DNA of 64,000 bases from Thermincola carboxydiphila (GTDB lineage Bacteria; Bacillota; Thermincolia; Thermincolales; UBA2595): the NCBI GenBank assembly GCA_016841045.1, contig JAENZX010000007.1, positions 1-64,000 on the forward strand, in the 5' to 3' direction. The position numbers and the translations under genes were made by a program. Below, one piece after another: positions 16,017 to 24,821 of the stretch. Every line of letters begins with the position of its first letter. The first letter of the stretch is position 1. The notes below the pieces were generated by a model. It saw only the letters and a program-made list of their open reading frames with translations, had not been told where the DNA came from and searched no databases.

Positions 16017-17870
16017 TTAACCATTCTGTTTAAAGTACATATTTTCCGCAAATATACTGTTAAACTTGGGGTAACTCCCTAACTCAACAAATTCGACAGA
16101 AGCCGCAATATCATCTGCTCTTTTGAACTCTTCTGCCGATAGCAGAGCCAGTTTTGAGCCGGTGCCGGCAGCATTTCCGATCATCTTAATTTTACCTTCA
16201 AGTTCCCTTGGGATTAATCCAATTACACATGCACTGTGAGGATTTAGATAATTTCCAAAGGCTCCGGCCAGTAAAACTTCCTCAATGTCTTCTACCTGAA
16301 TACCGTAGGTTTCCATCAAAACTTTGACACCTGCTGCCATAGCACCCTTTGCCAGCTGAAGTTCACGGATATCCTTCTGAGTAATCATAATAGGCCTGCC
16401 ATGACTGGTATTGTCAGAATCAGCCAGCAAAAATGCTCCTGCACCCTCATACTGAATAATATTATTTTTAAACCCTTGTAAAGCGGGACTTGTTAATTTA
16501 TCCGGTGATAAAAACTTGCCCCTCTTATCGATGATGCCCAGCTCAACCAATCCGGCTACAGCGTCCAGTAAAGCAGATCCGGCAATACCCTGTGGACTGC
16601 CCCCGCCGATCACGGAATACTCAAGCCTGTCCGTAAAGTAAACGTGGTCGATAGCTCCAGCCGCCCCTCTCATTCCACTGCTTATCTGTGCACCTTCAAA
16701 GGCAGGTCCGGCCGCAGCCGAACAGGCGACTATTTTTTTGTTTGAACCAAGGGCAATCTCCCCGTTAGTGCCAATATCTATAATGAGCTTAACATCCTCA
16801 CTTCGGTCCAACTCGGTTGCCAGAAGAACTGCTGTCGTGTCTGCCCCAACAAACCCGGCGATATTGGGTAGCACAAAAATCTTGCCCGCCTGGTTTATTT
16901 GAATCTCCAGTTCAGAAGGACTTACGGCCACTGCTTCAGTAATACTTGAAACATACGGCGATACCGCTATATTCCGGGGAGTTATACCCAGAAAAAGATG
17001 ATGCATAGTGGTATTTGCCGCAATGGACACACCATAAATATCACTTCTGCTTATTCCGGCTTTTTCCATTGCTTCCCCGATTAGTTTGTTTATAGCCTCT
17101 ATTACTTCCTTGTGCAGCTTAGCAAGTCCATCCTTCTCCTGATTTGAGAAAGTAATCCGTGAAATAACATCTGCACCAAATTTAGTCTGTGGATTCAAGG
17201 TTGACACCACACTTAACTCTTTTCCTGTATAAAGGTCAAGCAGATATCCCACGATGGTGGTAGTACCAATATCAAAAGCCATTCCCAACATAGTTGCTGT
17301 GGTATCCCCCTGTTCGACGCCCAGCACTTTACTATCATACAAAACAGCTGTCAATTTATGTTTTGCTTCACGAATTGTGTCTGGCAGCTGGCGTAAGATA
17401 GAAACCGGCACCTTCACCTCGCCAAGATGTCGGACCGTCTTGTTCAAACTATCCTTAACACGACTCCAGTCAGAGCGGTGATCCTGCATTGAAGCTTTGT
17501 CCACTTCTATAAAGACCTTGTTAAGGTGTGGTTGAATTTTTCCAGCTCTTTCTTCTGATGCAACTAATATATTATGCTCAAGTTTGTTATGTTCCAAAAG
17601 CTCTACTACAATATGGTCATTAACTTCAGTCATACAAGCCAGGCGGATTCCGCCCTCCAATTCTTTTATATTAAGGGTTTCCTCCTCCACAGCGGTGGGC
17701 TTTCCAATCCCTGTCATCAGGCGAACCCTGCATTTTCCACATTTACCCCTGCCTCCACAGGGAAAATCAGCCTCAAGCCCGGCTTCGTTCATCGCTTCCA
17801 TAATAGTAGTGCCTTTTCCAACTTCTATATTCACATCTCCGGGTTGAAAAACAACTTGAAATTTATTCAA
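16017..17870 (-). CDS. RACo-type corrinoid activation protein (2Fe-2S, ASKHA)
   Basis: A 617-residue ATP-dependent reductive activator of corrinoid proteins. The N-terminus is a plant-type [2Fe-2S] ferredoxin domain with FPCGGRGKCGKC and LACMTEV (Cys 38, 44, 47, 79). The rest is the DUF4445/ASKHA fold: MAFDIGTTTIVGYLLDL, LIIDIGTNGEIALG, and the C-terminal LLAGAFGNYLNPHSA. In acetogens such proteins return Co(II) to Co(I) in methyltransferase or O-demethylase systems. TTG 17870 is chosen with GGAGGG 6-7 bases upstream. The gene lies beyond a strong terminator from the methyltransferase operon and so has separate transcription, with the MetH-activation-like gene 48-ish bases downstream. Confidence 0.9.
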   Translation of the reverse strand: MNKFQVVFQPGDVNIEVGKGTTIMEAMNEAGLEADFPCGGRGKCGKCRVRLMTGIGKPTAVEEETLNIKELEGGIRLACMTEVNDHIVVELLEHNKLEHNILVASEERAGKIQPHLNKVFIEVDKASMQDHRSDWSRVKDSLNKTVRHLGEVKVPVSILRQLPDTIREAKHKLTAVLYDSKVLGVEQGDTTATMLGMAFDIGTTTIVGYLLDLYTGKELSVVSTLNPQTKFGADVISRITFSNQEKDGLAKLHKEVIEAINKLIGEAMEKAGISRSDIYGVSIAANTTMHHLFLGITPRNIAVSPYVSSITEAVAVSPSELEIQINQAGKIFVLPNIAGFVGADTTAVLLATELDRSEDVKLIIDIGTNGEIALGSNKKIVACSAAAGPAFEGAQISSGMRGAAGAIDHVYFTDRLEYSVIGGGSPQGIAGSALLDAVAGLVELGIIDKRGKFLSPDKLTSPALQGFKNNIIQYEGAGAFLLADSDNTSHGRPIMITQKDIRELQLAKGAMAAGVKVLMETYGIQVEDIEEVLLAGAFGNYLNPHSACVIGLIPRELEGKIKMIGNAAGTGSKLALLSAEEFKRADDIAASVEFVELGSYPKFNSIFAENMYFKQNG

Positions 17871-17906
17871 GAAAATCCCTCCAAACGAGCTCAGCATAAT
17901 TAAAAA

Positions 17907-17942
17907 ATATACAGAGAGAGATAAAACACTCTCTCTGTATAT
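17907..17942 (-). terminator. Strong terminator ending the methyltransferase/GPH operon
   Basis: ATATACAGAGAGAG (17907-17920) and CTCTCTCTGTATAT (17929-17942) form a perfect 14-bp stem with an 8-base loop. On the minus strand it is followed by TTTTTAATT. It ends the unit that starts with the corrinoid protein at 22803. A related TACAGAGAG stem closes another unit at 26402-26429. Confidence 0.9.
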
Positions 17943-17975
17943 AATGGTTTTTGCTACAGCTTTATTATACCAAAA

Positions 17976-19331
17976 TTAAGCTACAATACCTGATCTTTTC
18001 TGCATATCCTGTCTAATTTCAACTATCTTTTTTTCGTCTAAACGGTAAAAAAGCACACCTATAAGCGCAAATGCAGCTATCACCCCTGGTACCATCGAAG
18101 CTATTAAAATGATTGATCTGGTCAACTCAGGAGTTGGGGCCGCACCTGCTACATAACCAATAGCCGCTAAACTAAATCCTATAACGGCCCCGCTTAAGGC
18201 CACCCCAATTTTTATTGGAAGAGCGCTTAGTGCCATAATCAATCCCTTAGCATTTTTCCCGGTTTTCCATTCACTGTATTCTGATATATCGGCATACATT
18301 GCGTACATCACCGCATTGGCAAAACCTGTACCAAACGTTGCTACAGCATTAAGACCGATATAGGCCATTGGATTTTCGGCAACAACCCAAATCAATGCAA
18401 AGCAGATAATCTCGATACTCAAACCTACAATATAAACCTTTTTCTTGGAAACCTTTCTGGCCGCCGCTTCACCAACAAATGAACCAATTAATAAACCGAA
18501 ACTTACAGTGGTAAAGAAAGCAGATACCAGAAGCATGTTTTGTGCAACATATTTGAAATAGTAAACTGCCAAACCTAAAATCATATACCTGGCAGTTAGT
18601 ATAAAAACTTCTACCATAAAGAAAATCATAAGGTATTTGTTCGAGAAGACCTGTTTTAGCATGTCCCTTAATGTTGCTGTTTGCTTTACCTCAGTTTGAA
18701 GATCAATTGCCCAGGGTTTTACAACACGGGCCATTAACCTGTAACCAAAAACTTGTAGTAGAGCAAAAATGATTATCGTCAGGAAGAATCCTTTTGCCTC
18801 ATTGCCCCCTCCCAACGCAATAATCATTGGCATGGCAATCAAACCTAAGAGGATTTGAGCAGCTGACACAAATTGCTGCCTACGCGACGAAATGGTAACC
18901 CGGTCTTCCTGATGAAAACCTAAAACCGGTATAAGGGCGGTATGGGCCGACCACGCAAGGTTTACAAAAAAGTGTGCACACACGTAAATTGACCCCAGAG
19001 TTATAGCTTTGGCCGCAGTGCTTAACGAACTAAAATTGGTAAACATCAAGATAAAGAAAGTAGCTGTGATTGGAGGAACAACTAAAAGCCAGGAACGGTA
19101 CTTGCCCCATTTTAAGTTAGTCTTCTCAATGATCGCCCCTGCAACCGGAACTGAAAAAGCATCACCAATTCGTGCAAACAACAATATTGTCCCTGCAGTG
19201 GCAGCACCAATAGCTGCAACATCAGTAAGAAAGTAAGCATAATAGTTGACTGCCAAATACATCATGAGCTGAAAGCCTGTTTCACCAATACTAAAGAGAT
19301 TTATCGTACTAGACTTAGGTCTATTCGCCAT
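17976..19331 (-). CDS. GPH-family (MelB-like) sugar/aromatic cation symporter 2
   Basis: A 451-residue, 12-segment carrier of the glycoside-pentoside-hexuronide:cation symporter group. NLKWGKYRSWLLVVPP is the loop 2-3 signature of MelB-like proteins, and DISEYSEWKTGKNAKGLIMAL is the second conserved motif. It pairs with a paralogue just upstream (45-base gap). ATG 19331 has AGGAG 8 bases upstream; the longer reading to 19364 lacks one. In this operon, with UroD-type methyltransferase and corrinoid protein, the two carriers probably import the methylated substrate. The substrate is not shown by sequence. Confidence 0.82.
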   Translation of the reverse strand: MANRPKSSTINLFSIGETGFQLMMYLAVNYYAYFLTDVAAIGAATAGTILLFARIGDAFSVPVAGAIIEKTNLKWGKYRSWLLVVPPITATFFILMFTNFSSLSTAAKAITLGSIYVCAHFFVNLAWSAHTALIPVLGFHQEDRVTISSRRQQFVSAAQILLGLIAMPMIIALGGGNEAKGFFLTIIIFALLQVFGYRLMARVVKPWAIDLQTEVKQTATLRDMLKQVFSNKYLMIFFMVEVFILTARYMILGLAVYYFKYVAQNMLLVSAFFTTVSFGLLIGSFVGEAAARKVSKKKVYIVGLSIEIICFALIWVVAENPMAYIGLNAVATFGTGFANAVMYAMYADISEYSEWKTGKNAKGLIMALSALPIKIGVALSGAVIGFSLAAIGYVAGAAPTPELTRSIILIASMVPGVIAAFALIGVLFYRLDEKKIVEIRQDMQKRSGIVA

Positions 19332-19375
19332 TTCATTCTCTCCTCTCATGATCAAAAAGATCATGTTTCAGCTTA

Positions 19376-20734
19376 TTAGGCCGCCTTTCTGGCTGCAATC
19401 TCTTTTTGCATTTGTTCAAGCTTTTTAGGTGTAATTCTATAGAGGAACATAATACACATTAGCCCTGCAAGTATGATAACTGCTGGAATTAAGGTAATTC
19501 CGTTTTTTACACCGTTTACCAGTTCCGGCGTGGGAGCCATCTCGGCAACATATCCCGCTCCTGCAAGCACAGCCGTAATTATAACACTTCTTGCCAGTAT
19601 GGCCGCCTTAATGGGAAAACTAAGCAAAGACATTACAAAACCTCTGGCATTCTTTCCTGTTTTCCATTCAGCATAGTCAACAGTAGATGAGTACATTACG
19701 ACACCCAATGCATCAGGCATTGCATATCCTATATATGCTAAGAACATTACTATCATAAATGAAATATAATTCATTGGCATCAGCCATATAGCTAACAAGC
19801 CAACTACGAATATTCCTAGAGATGCCATATATACATTTCTTTCTCCGAACTTTTTAGCAAGTGGATTGGAAACGGCAGCTCCCAGGAAAATCACAACATT
19901 TAACCCTGTAAAGAATATCGTTATTACTGCCAGGTTATTTACTACATATTTAAAATAATAAAATGCAAGCCCAAAGATAACAAAACGCCCTAAGTATCTT
20001 CCAAATTCACCCAGCATTAATCCAATGAGAGGTGGATTGTAAGCAATCTGTTTAAACATATCGCCAACAGACATTTTTTGTTCCGCTTGACCTGTCTGAA
20101 CAGACGTTCCGTGGAAGGCATAGTCTTTGGTAATAAAAAACAGCACATAATAACAAGCAACCATAACTAAACCTGTTATTGCAACAGTAATTGTATAACC
20201 CATCGGAGGATTGTTCTTGCCAAGAGCCAGAATTAATGGCATACCGATTAGAGAAAAAGCGATAGCCCCTAATCCATTAAACATTCCTCTGTTAGATGAC
20301 ATGGCAATTCGATCTTCTCTAACAGTTGTCATAGAAGAATTCATTGCGATATGTCCCCCGTAGTAAATGTTCCAAATCAAATGACTAACGACAAATCCAA
20401 CCGTAATAATAATGGCATTCACGCTTGGAGAACCGATTTTGGAAAACTGCAGAATGAAAAACAATGCTGCCAATGGAGGACCCACCAATAGCCAAGAGCG
20501 GTATTTACCCCATTTCATATTGCTCTTTTCTAAAATAACTCCTGCAGTAGGAACCCATATAATATCAAATATACTGGTAATCAATAATACTGTGCCAACT
20601 AAAGCCATTGGGAGTTTCGCAAAATCAGTCAAAAATGCCGCAAAATAGAATACCTCCATATTTACGAACAACTGAAACCCAAATGATGGCAATCCATACA
20701 AATTGATAATTGACTTCTTTAATTGCTCTGCCAT
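19376..20734 (-). CDS. GPH-family (MelB-like) cation symporter 1
   Basis: A 452-residue paralogue of the next gene, with the same NMKWGKYRSWLLVGPPLAAL and DYAEWKTGKNARGFVMSLLSFP motifs and about 12 membrane segments. ATG 20734 has GGGGAG 8 bases upstream. The conserved N-terminal cation-binding Asp of MelB cannot be verified by eye (ITSIFDIIWVP). It follows a small protein gene and precedes the second symporter in one operon. Two carriers may serve different methoxylated compounds, or a substrate-product exchange; both ideas are inference. Confidence 0.82.
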   Translation of the reverse strand: MAEQLKKSIINLYGLPSFGFQLFVNMEVFYFAAFLTDFAKLPMALVGTVLLITSIFDIIWVPTAGVILEKSNMKWGKYRSWLLVGPPLAALFFILQFSKIGSPSVNAIIITVGFVVSHLIWNIYYGGHIAMNSSMTTVREDRIAMSSNRGMFNGLGAIAFSLIGMPLILALGKNNPPMGYTITVAITGLVMVACYYVLFFITKDYAFHGTSVQTGQAEQKMSVGDMFKQIAYNPPLIGLMLGEFGRYLGRFVIFGLAFYYFKYVVNNLAVITIFFTGLNVVIFLGAAVSNPLAKKFGERNVYMASLGIFVVGLLAIWLMPMNYISFMIVMFLAYIGYAMPDALGVVMYSSTVDYAEWKTGKNARGFVMSLLSFPIKAAILARSVIITAVLAGAGYVAEMAPTPELVNGVKNGITLIPAVIILAGLMCIMFLYRITPKKLEQMQKEIAARKAA

Positions 20735-20841
20735 ATTATTCTCTCCCCTTAACAAATTTCTTTACTCCGCATCTGTGTTAATTACAAAACCCCGTTCATA
20801 ATTTAAGTGGGAAGTAGTGGGGTTTCTATTTTCGGCAGACT

Positions 20842-20985
20842 TTACAGCACTAACCCTAGAATGAAATTAAACATGACATCTTCGTATTTCTCAATTTTAG
20901 GCGCAATTACTTTTTCAGGCTTGCCCTCCAACTCAGGATGTTTCTCCCTGTACTCTTCCCAGGTTGTATAGTATTTTGACTTCAT
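20842..20985 (-). CDS. Small operon protein of 47 residues, function unknown
   Basis: An open frame from ATG 20985 to TAA 20842 encodes a 47-residue charged protein starting MKSKYYTTWEEYREKHPELE, with a hydrophobic tail MFNFILGLVL. GGAGAGATAATGT precedes the ATG. It lies between the UroD-type methyltransferase and the first symporter in the same direction. I do not recognise a family. The following 107 bases to the symporter contain a weak inverted repeat (AAACCCC near 20787 and GGGGTTT near 20819) that may slow transcription. Confidence 0.6.
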   Translation of the reverse strand: MKSKYYTTWEEYREKHPELEGKPEKVIAPKIEKYEDVMFNFILGLVL

Positions 20986-21006
20986 ACATTATCTCTCCTT
21001 TCCTTA

Positions 21007-22161
21007 TTAATAGGTGCCATTTGTATAGACATACTCTAAAACAGCCCGCAGATTATCAGCTACCTTACCGTCTGAATCGGTACTGATTATACTCTTATCT
21101 GCCTGGAACCAATACCTGCCGGTGGGTGCTAAAATATCAAGCAGTTCCTTTGCCTTATCAATACATTGAGCTTTGTCCCCGGTCTGCAGCAATGTTACAG
21201 GATAGAAACCAGACAGGACATGCTTCTTGCCAAGCTTGTCTGCAACAACTTTGGGGTCTCCATATTCGAACCTCATAATTGTGTTTTCAGGTAGTTCATA
21301 TAAATAATCCAGGTATCTCATCCAGTCATGTTCTACAAACAACTGTACTTTTTGACCCATGACGGCTAATTCTTCTACTAAAGTTTTGAATGTTGGCCAG
21401 TAGAACTTGGCAAAGTCTTTTTCCCGCATGTAAGGAGCCATATGAAGTGGAATAAAGCTAAATCCAAGTATATTAGGGTTTGGCAGCTTGCCTTTCTTAA
21501 TCATTAACGGCAGCACTGCCTCACAAGCGGCTACCACTTTCTCAGGATACCGTCTGATGTCACTGGAAATACCTTTGAAGCTTCTTAGAAAATCTGCCAT
21601 AAAGTCAAAGGGGGCTTCTGTTAAAGAGACCACTGGGGCAACCATTCCGTATTTTGCATTAGTCCTATCTCTTATTGCTCCCAAAGTAGCCCAATCATCA
21701 GAAAAGGCTTTTACAGCTTTAGCCAAAACCATAGCCTTTTTACTTGGTTCTGCGTCAAGCTCGGTATAAAGACGGGGCAGTACAGTATCAATTATGAAAT
21801 CATACGGAGCTGCAATGAACTCATCATATTCTTCAGGCATTAGCCCCATAACTTCTGGGTGCTGCATAAATCCACCCGAACCCATTACAATAGCCTTAGA
21901 GCCCAGTATCTGATAAAAGGCAGGAAGCCTTAAACTGCCAACAGGACTGGTATCTGTAGGAAACTCCTGGCAAAACTTATCAAAAACCGGCTCGCAGCGA
22001 GCGATATCCCATTGAGCTTCAGCCAGGTCTTCACCATAGTACTGAATTGCAAACTCCAAAGTTGCAGGGTTGGTAACAGGCACTCTCTTGGGAGCCTTAC
22101 CGCTAAAAAGATCCCGGAAAAGCTGCTCCCTCTCGTTTTGTAATTCTTTAATATCTGTCAT
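21007..22161 (-). CDS. UroD-superfamily corrinoid methyltransferase (MT I type)
   Basis: A 384-residue protein of the uroporphyrinogen decarboxylase superfamily, which includes the substrate-specific methyltransferases (MtaA/CmuA, and the O-demethylase MT I of acetogens). Typical segments are RDLFSGKAPKRVPVTNP near the N-terminus, and LFVEHDWMRYLDYLYELPENTIMRFEYGDP and SGFYPVTLLQTGDKAQCIDKAKELLD near the C-terminus. Cys 335-ish and His 294-ish are candidates for zinc binding but I could not align them. It starts seven bases after the corrinoid protein stop and is followed by transporters. Demethylation of a methoxylated or methylated compound onto the corrinoid protein is the likely role; the substrate is unknown. 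Confidence 0.82.
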   Translation of the reverse strand: MTDIKELQNEREQLFRDLFSGKAPKRVPVTNPATLEFAIQYYGEDLAEAQWDIARCEPVFDKFCQEFPTDTSPVGSLRLPAFYQILGSKAIVMGSGGFMQHPEVMGLMPEEYDEFIAAPYDFIIDTVLPRLYTELDAEPSKKAMVLAKAVKAFSDDWATLGAIRDRTNAKYGMVAPVVSLTEAPFDFMADFLRSFKGISSDIRRYPEKVVAACEAVLPLMIKKGKLPNPNILGFSFIPLHMAPYMREKDFAKFYWPTFKTLVEELAVMGQKVQLFVEHDWMRYLDYLYELPENTIMRFEYGDPKVVADKLGKKHVLSGFYPVTLLQTGDKAQCIDKAKELLDILAPTGRYWFQADKSIISTDSDGKVADNLRAVLEYVYTNGTY

Positions 22162-22167
22162 AATCGA

Positions 22168-22803
22168 TTACACCCACCCTTGACAAATTTTTACGCCTTC
22201 AGCTGCGTTTGTAGTAAATGCATCAGCGCCAATATGCTTACAAGCGTCCTCATTAACAGGATTTCCACCAATGATAACCCTTACTCCATCCCGAACCCCT
22301 GCCTCATTAAGAGCATCTACCGTAGCCTTCATTGCATCAAGGGCCAATGTAAGAACACCACTCATGCCTACTATTTGGGGTTTTACTTCTTTTACCTTAT
22401 CAACAAACGCAGCGGCAGTTACATCAATACCCAGGTCATATACTTCAAAACCCGCGGCTTCAATCATGCTGCCAAAAATGTTCTTACCGATATCGTGCAG
22501 GTCCCCTTCTACAGTACCAATAACCACTTTGCCAACCTTTTGTGATTCTTCTCCACCAAGTACAGGCTTTAAGATGTCGATTGCTTGGGTAAGCAGCTCT
22601 CCTGCAAATATTAAATCTCCGACAAAGTATTCATTTTTCTCGAATAGGTCTCCCACAATAGCCATCCCTTGCTGACAAGCGCCAACCACTTTGTATGCTT
22701 CATCTCCACTTGGATCTGAAGCTACAAATTCTTCCAACATACTTACTACCACTTCTTCATCAAGGTCTCCAACTGCCTGTGTCAATGCCTGTAAATCTAA
22801 CAT
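22168..22803 (-). CDS. Corrinoid (B12-binding) methyltransferase protein, copy 1
   Basis: A 211-residue corrinoid protein: an N-terminal four-helix cap (about 1-88) and a Rossmann B12-binding domain with GTVEGDLHDIGKNIFGSMI, whose His103 is the lower axial cobalt ligand, and IIGGNPV near the end. It carries the methyl group between the UroD-type MT I next to it and a methyltetrahydrofolate methyltransferase. It is nearly identical to the copy at 26482-27120. It starts a unit containing the MT I, the small protein and two symporters, and a GTATATAC palindrome lies about 92 bases upstream. Confidence 0.93.
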   Translation of the reverse strand: MLDLQALTQAVGDLDEEVVVSMLEEFVASDPSGDEAYKVVGACQQGMAIVGDLFEKNEYFVGDLIFAGELLTQAIDILKPVLGGEESQKVGKVVIGTVEGDLHDIGKNIFGSMIEAAGFEVYDLGIDVTAAAFVDKVKEVKPQIVGMSGVLTLALDAMKATVDALNEAGVRDGVRVIIGGNPVNEDACKHIGADAFTTNAAEGVKICQGWV

Positions 22804-22894
22804 ATTAGCCCTCCTTAATTATTAATAAAAGCAGTTATGCTTAAAATTCCTATCTTGATCACAAATTAGCATGCACTGTTGAGCCATGTTTAGC

Positions 22895-22904
22895 TGTATA
22901 TACA
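22895..22904 (-). promoter_or_regulatory. Probable GntR/HutC operator (corrinoid protein 1 unit)
   Basis: TGTATATACA within TAGCTGTATATACAAGTT. It contains GTATATAC, which fits the HutC-subfamily operator pattern GT-N-TA-N-AC. The longer context AGCTGTATATACAAG is shared with the site at 23852-23861. Confidence 0.6.
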
Positions 22905-22977
22905 AGTTATATTAAAAAATTTTGTTCATATATGGATTCAATTTTGGGAATTCCATTCGATGAAAACAGCCTATATT

Positions 22978-23787
22978 CTAAGCTGGTTTAACAGGTCCAA
23001 TATGGTTTTTCCTGTATGCATTTGAAAACTTCCGGCAAAACTTGTCACGTCCTAATAACGCTTCAGTAGTGATCAAGGTTGTGTACATATCCCTGTTACA
23101 CGGGTCCATTATGGCTGAATCCATTCCTGCGTAAGCTGCGATTGTTAGGAAATGCTGATTTACAATTTTTCTTAATGGCATACCGAAGGAAATGTTGCTT
23201 AAGCCAGAGGTAACTTTAATAGTGGGATAGAGGCTTTTGACAGTTTGTAAGGTTTCCACAAAGTTCAATAAGGAATTGTTATCTGCTGAAAGAGCCATTA
23301 CCAGAGGGTCAATGTGAATTCTGTCAGGTGTTATATCGTATTTTTCAGCTTTTTCAACCATTATTTTTGTTATATCTACTCTTGTCTGAACATCTGATGG
23401 GATTCCCCTGCTGTCACAAGTTAGAGCAATAACGTGCCACTCTGTTCCCTGAATCATCGGGTAAATAACTTCACACTTATCCCCTTCTTCTGATACTGAG
23501 TTAATCAAACCAGGACGTCTTGCGTATTTAAAAACTTTTTCAATAGTTCTGGCATTAGGGCTGTCAATACACAGTGGTGTATCAACTGCGTCTTGGACTA
23601 TGTCCATCAACCAAATCAAAGTAGCAACTTCAATTTCAGGTGCGGTGCTAGCACAGACATCAAGATAATGAGCACCCGCATCAGCCTGTTTTACGGCAAG
23701 TTCCCTAATGAAGTGTTCGTCCTTGTCTTCAATTGCTTTTTTTACACTTGGGATAGTTCCATTGATTTTTTCGCCAATAATAATCAA
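22978..23787 (-). CDS. Methyltetrahydrofolate:corrinoid methyltransferase, copy 1
   Basis: A 269-residue pterin-binding-domain protein (MtgA/AcsE-like MT II). MIIIGEKINGTIPSVKKAI begins it, followed by DAGAHYLDVCAS (pteridine-binding barrel), PLCIDSPNARTIEKVF and VTSGLSNISFGMPLR. Such proteins move the methyl group from a corrinoid protein to tetrahydrofolate, feeding the Wood-Ljungdahl pathway. It has its own promoter region with two GTATATAC sites upstream and ends 175 bases before corrinoid protein 1. The paralogue at 27182-27991 is almost identical in sequence. Confidence 0.92.
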   Translation of the reverse strand: MIIIGEKINGTIPSVKKAIEDKDEHFIRELAVKQADAGAHYLDVCASTAPEIEVATLIWLMDIVQDAVDTPLCIDSPNARTIEKVFKYARRPGLINSVSEEGDKCEVIYPMIQGTEWHVIALTCDSRGIPSDVQTRVDITKIMVEKAEKYDITPDRIHIDPLVMALSADNNSLLNFVETLQTVKSLYPTIKVTSGLSNISFGMPLRKIVNQHFLTIAAYAGMDSAIMDPCNRDMYTTLITTEALLGRDKFCRKFSNAYRKNHIGPVKPA

Positions 23788-24122
23788 TTTTTCTCCCCCC
23801 TTTCTAAAGTTAATTCTTTAAACTATCAATCTATATCAATCGATATTTAGCTGTATATACAAGTTTTGTCAAAAAAATATTAGTTAAAGATTTGTATTAA
23901 AATTTTTCTGATTTGTTTAAACATTGTAACGTTTAAATATTCAGATAAATTGCCATGTATATACATGTTTATATATTTAATATACAAATTTCCAAACAGT
24001 ATGTCAATAGCAAAGTTTAACATTATATTTAACAAAAACAAAATCTAAAACTATCTAAATAAAAAATAAGACTGCATCAACTTCTGATGCAGTAGGCAGC
24101 CTTAATATATTGACTTATAATA
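23788..24122. promoter_or_regulatory. Intergenic region with two operator palindromes
   Basis: No gene is seen. TGTATATACA occurs at 23852-23861 and again within the palindrome CATGTATATACATG at 23954-23967; an AT-rich arm with TTAATATACAAA follows. These sites are 65 and 170 bases upstream of the methyltransferase ATG. The left end of the stretch holds the terminator of the GntR unit (24071-24093). Confidence 0.6.
24071..24093 (-). terminator. Terminator of the DUF1638-corrinoid-GntR unit
   Basis: ACTGCATCA (24071-24079) and TGATGCAGT (24085-24093) form a perfect 9-bp stem with a 5-base loop. On the minus strand CTTATTTTTTATTT follows. It is 30 bases past the GntR stop. Confidence 0.85.
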
Positions 24123-24821
24123 TTATCCAGAGATTCCGCGAAGTCTGATATAGTCTCCCCGATAATGAGTCACCCCTAAGCCGATTGGTTTGCTTTCATT
24201 ATTAAATAACTTTTGTTCAACTACTAATAAAGCTAGCTCATCATAAATATTCAGATATCTTTTAATTTCCTCATTCGGCATTCGAGAATATATAGACAAT
24301 TCTTTTTTTAACGCGTAAATTGGCATGCTGTTCGACACCATTTCAGCAAAAGTCGCGTGTTCGATTTCCTTCTCAACAATAGGCATTCCTTTTTGATAAA
24401 GCAAATACTTAACATCATATGCTACTGGAGCGCCATCTGTATAAAATAACCTACGAATCAAAATAACGTTTTTATTCCTGGTAATCTGAAGTTCAGCAGC
24501 CAGCTTTTCATCAGGCATTATAATATTAACTTCTAACAATTTTATTTTGTCAACCCGGTTAATAGAATTGTTCATCTCATCATAGTGAACGATATATTTA
24601 TCTTGTTCGGGTTTTTGAACAAAGTTCCCTTTCCCAGGAATAGAATATATATACCCTTCACTCACCAATATAGCCAGTCCTTTTCGCACAGTCATACGAC
24701 TGGCACCATATTCTTTACACAAGGAAGTTTCAGAGGAGATGGCATCTCCCGGTTTTAGCTCAGCACCGTTTATCTTCTTTTTTATATCTTCAACTATTTT
24801 TAAATAGACCGGATTAATCAT
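24123..24821 (-). CDS. GntR-family regulator, HutC/UTRA subfamily
   Basis: A 232-residue repressor: a winged helix (about 1-72; SETSLCKEYGASRMTVRKGLAIL) and a UTRA ligand-binding domain (about 90-230; VILIRRLFYTDGAPVAYDVKYLL). HutC-type members recognise GT-N-TA-N-AC operators, and GTATATAC palindromes are found upstream of four units in this block. Its start overlaps the corrinoid protein stop by 8 bases, so it is translationally coupled to the gene it most likely controls. The ligand is probably a substrate or product of the methyltransferase system; this is not shown. Confidence 0.88.
   Translation of the reverse strand: MINPVYLKIVEDIKKKINGAELKPGDAISSETSLCKEYGASRMTVRKGLAILVSEGYIYSIPGKGNFVQKPEQDKYIVHYDEMNNSINRVDKIKLLEVNIIMPDEKLAAELQITRNKNVILIRRLFYTDGAPVAYDVKYLLYQKGMPIVEKEIEHATFAEMVSNSMPIYALKKELSIYSRMPNEEIKRYLNIYDELALLVVEQKLFNNESKPIGLGVTHYRGDYIRLRGISG

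Noticed and set aside
20786-20825. AAACCCC/GGGGTTT inverted repeat before the GPH symporter
   Set aside because: The loop is over 20 bases and the T-run is short; termination is unlikely within the operon.
22271-22675. Long antisense frame opposite corrinoid protein 1 (and its twin at 26528-26992)
   Set aside because: These are mirror frames caused by codon use in the real genes; they appear in both copies because the genes are duplicated.
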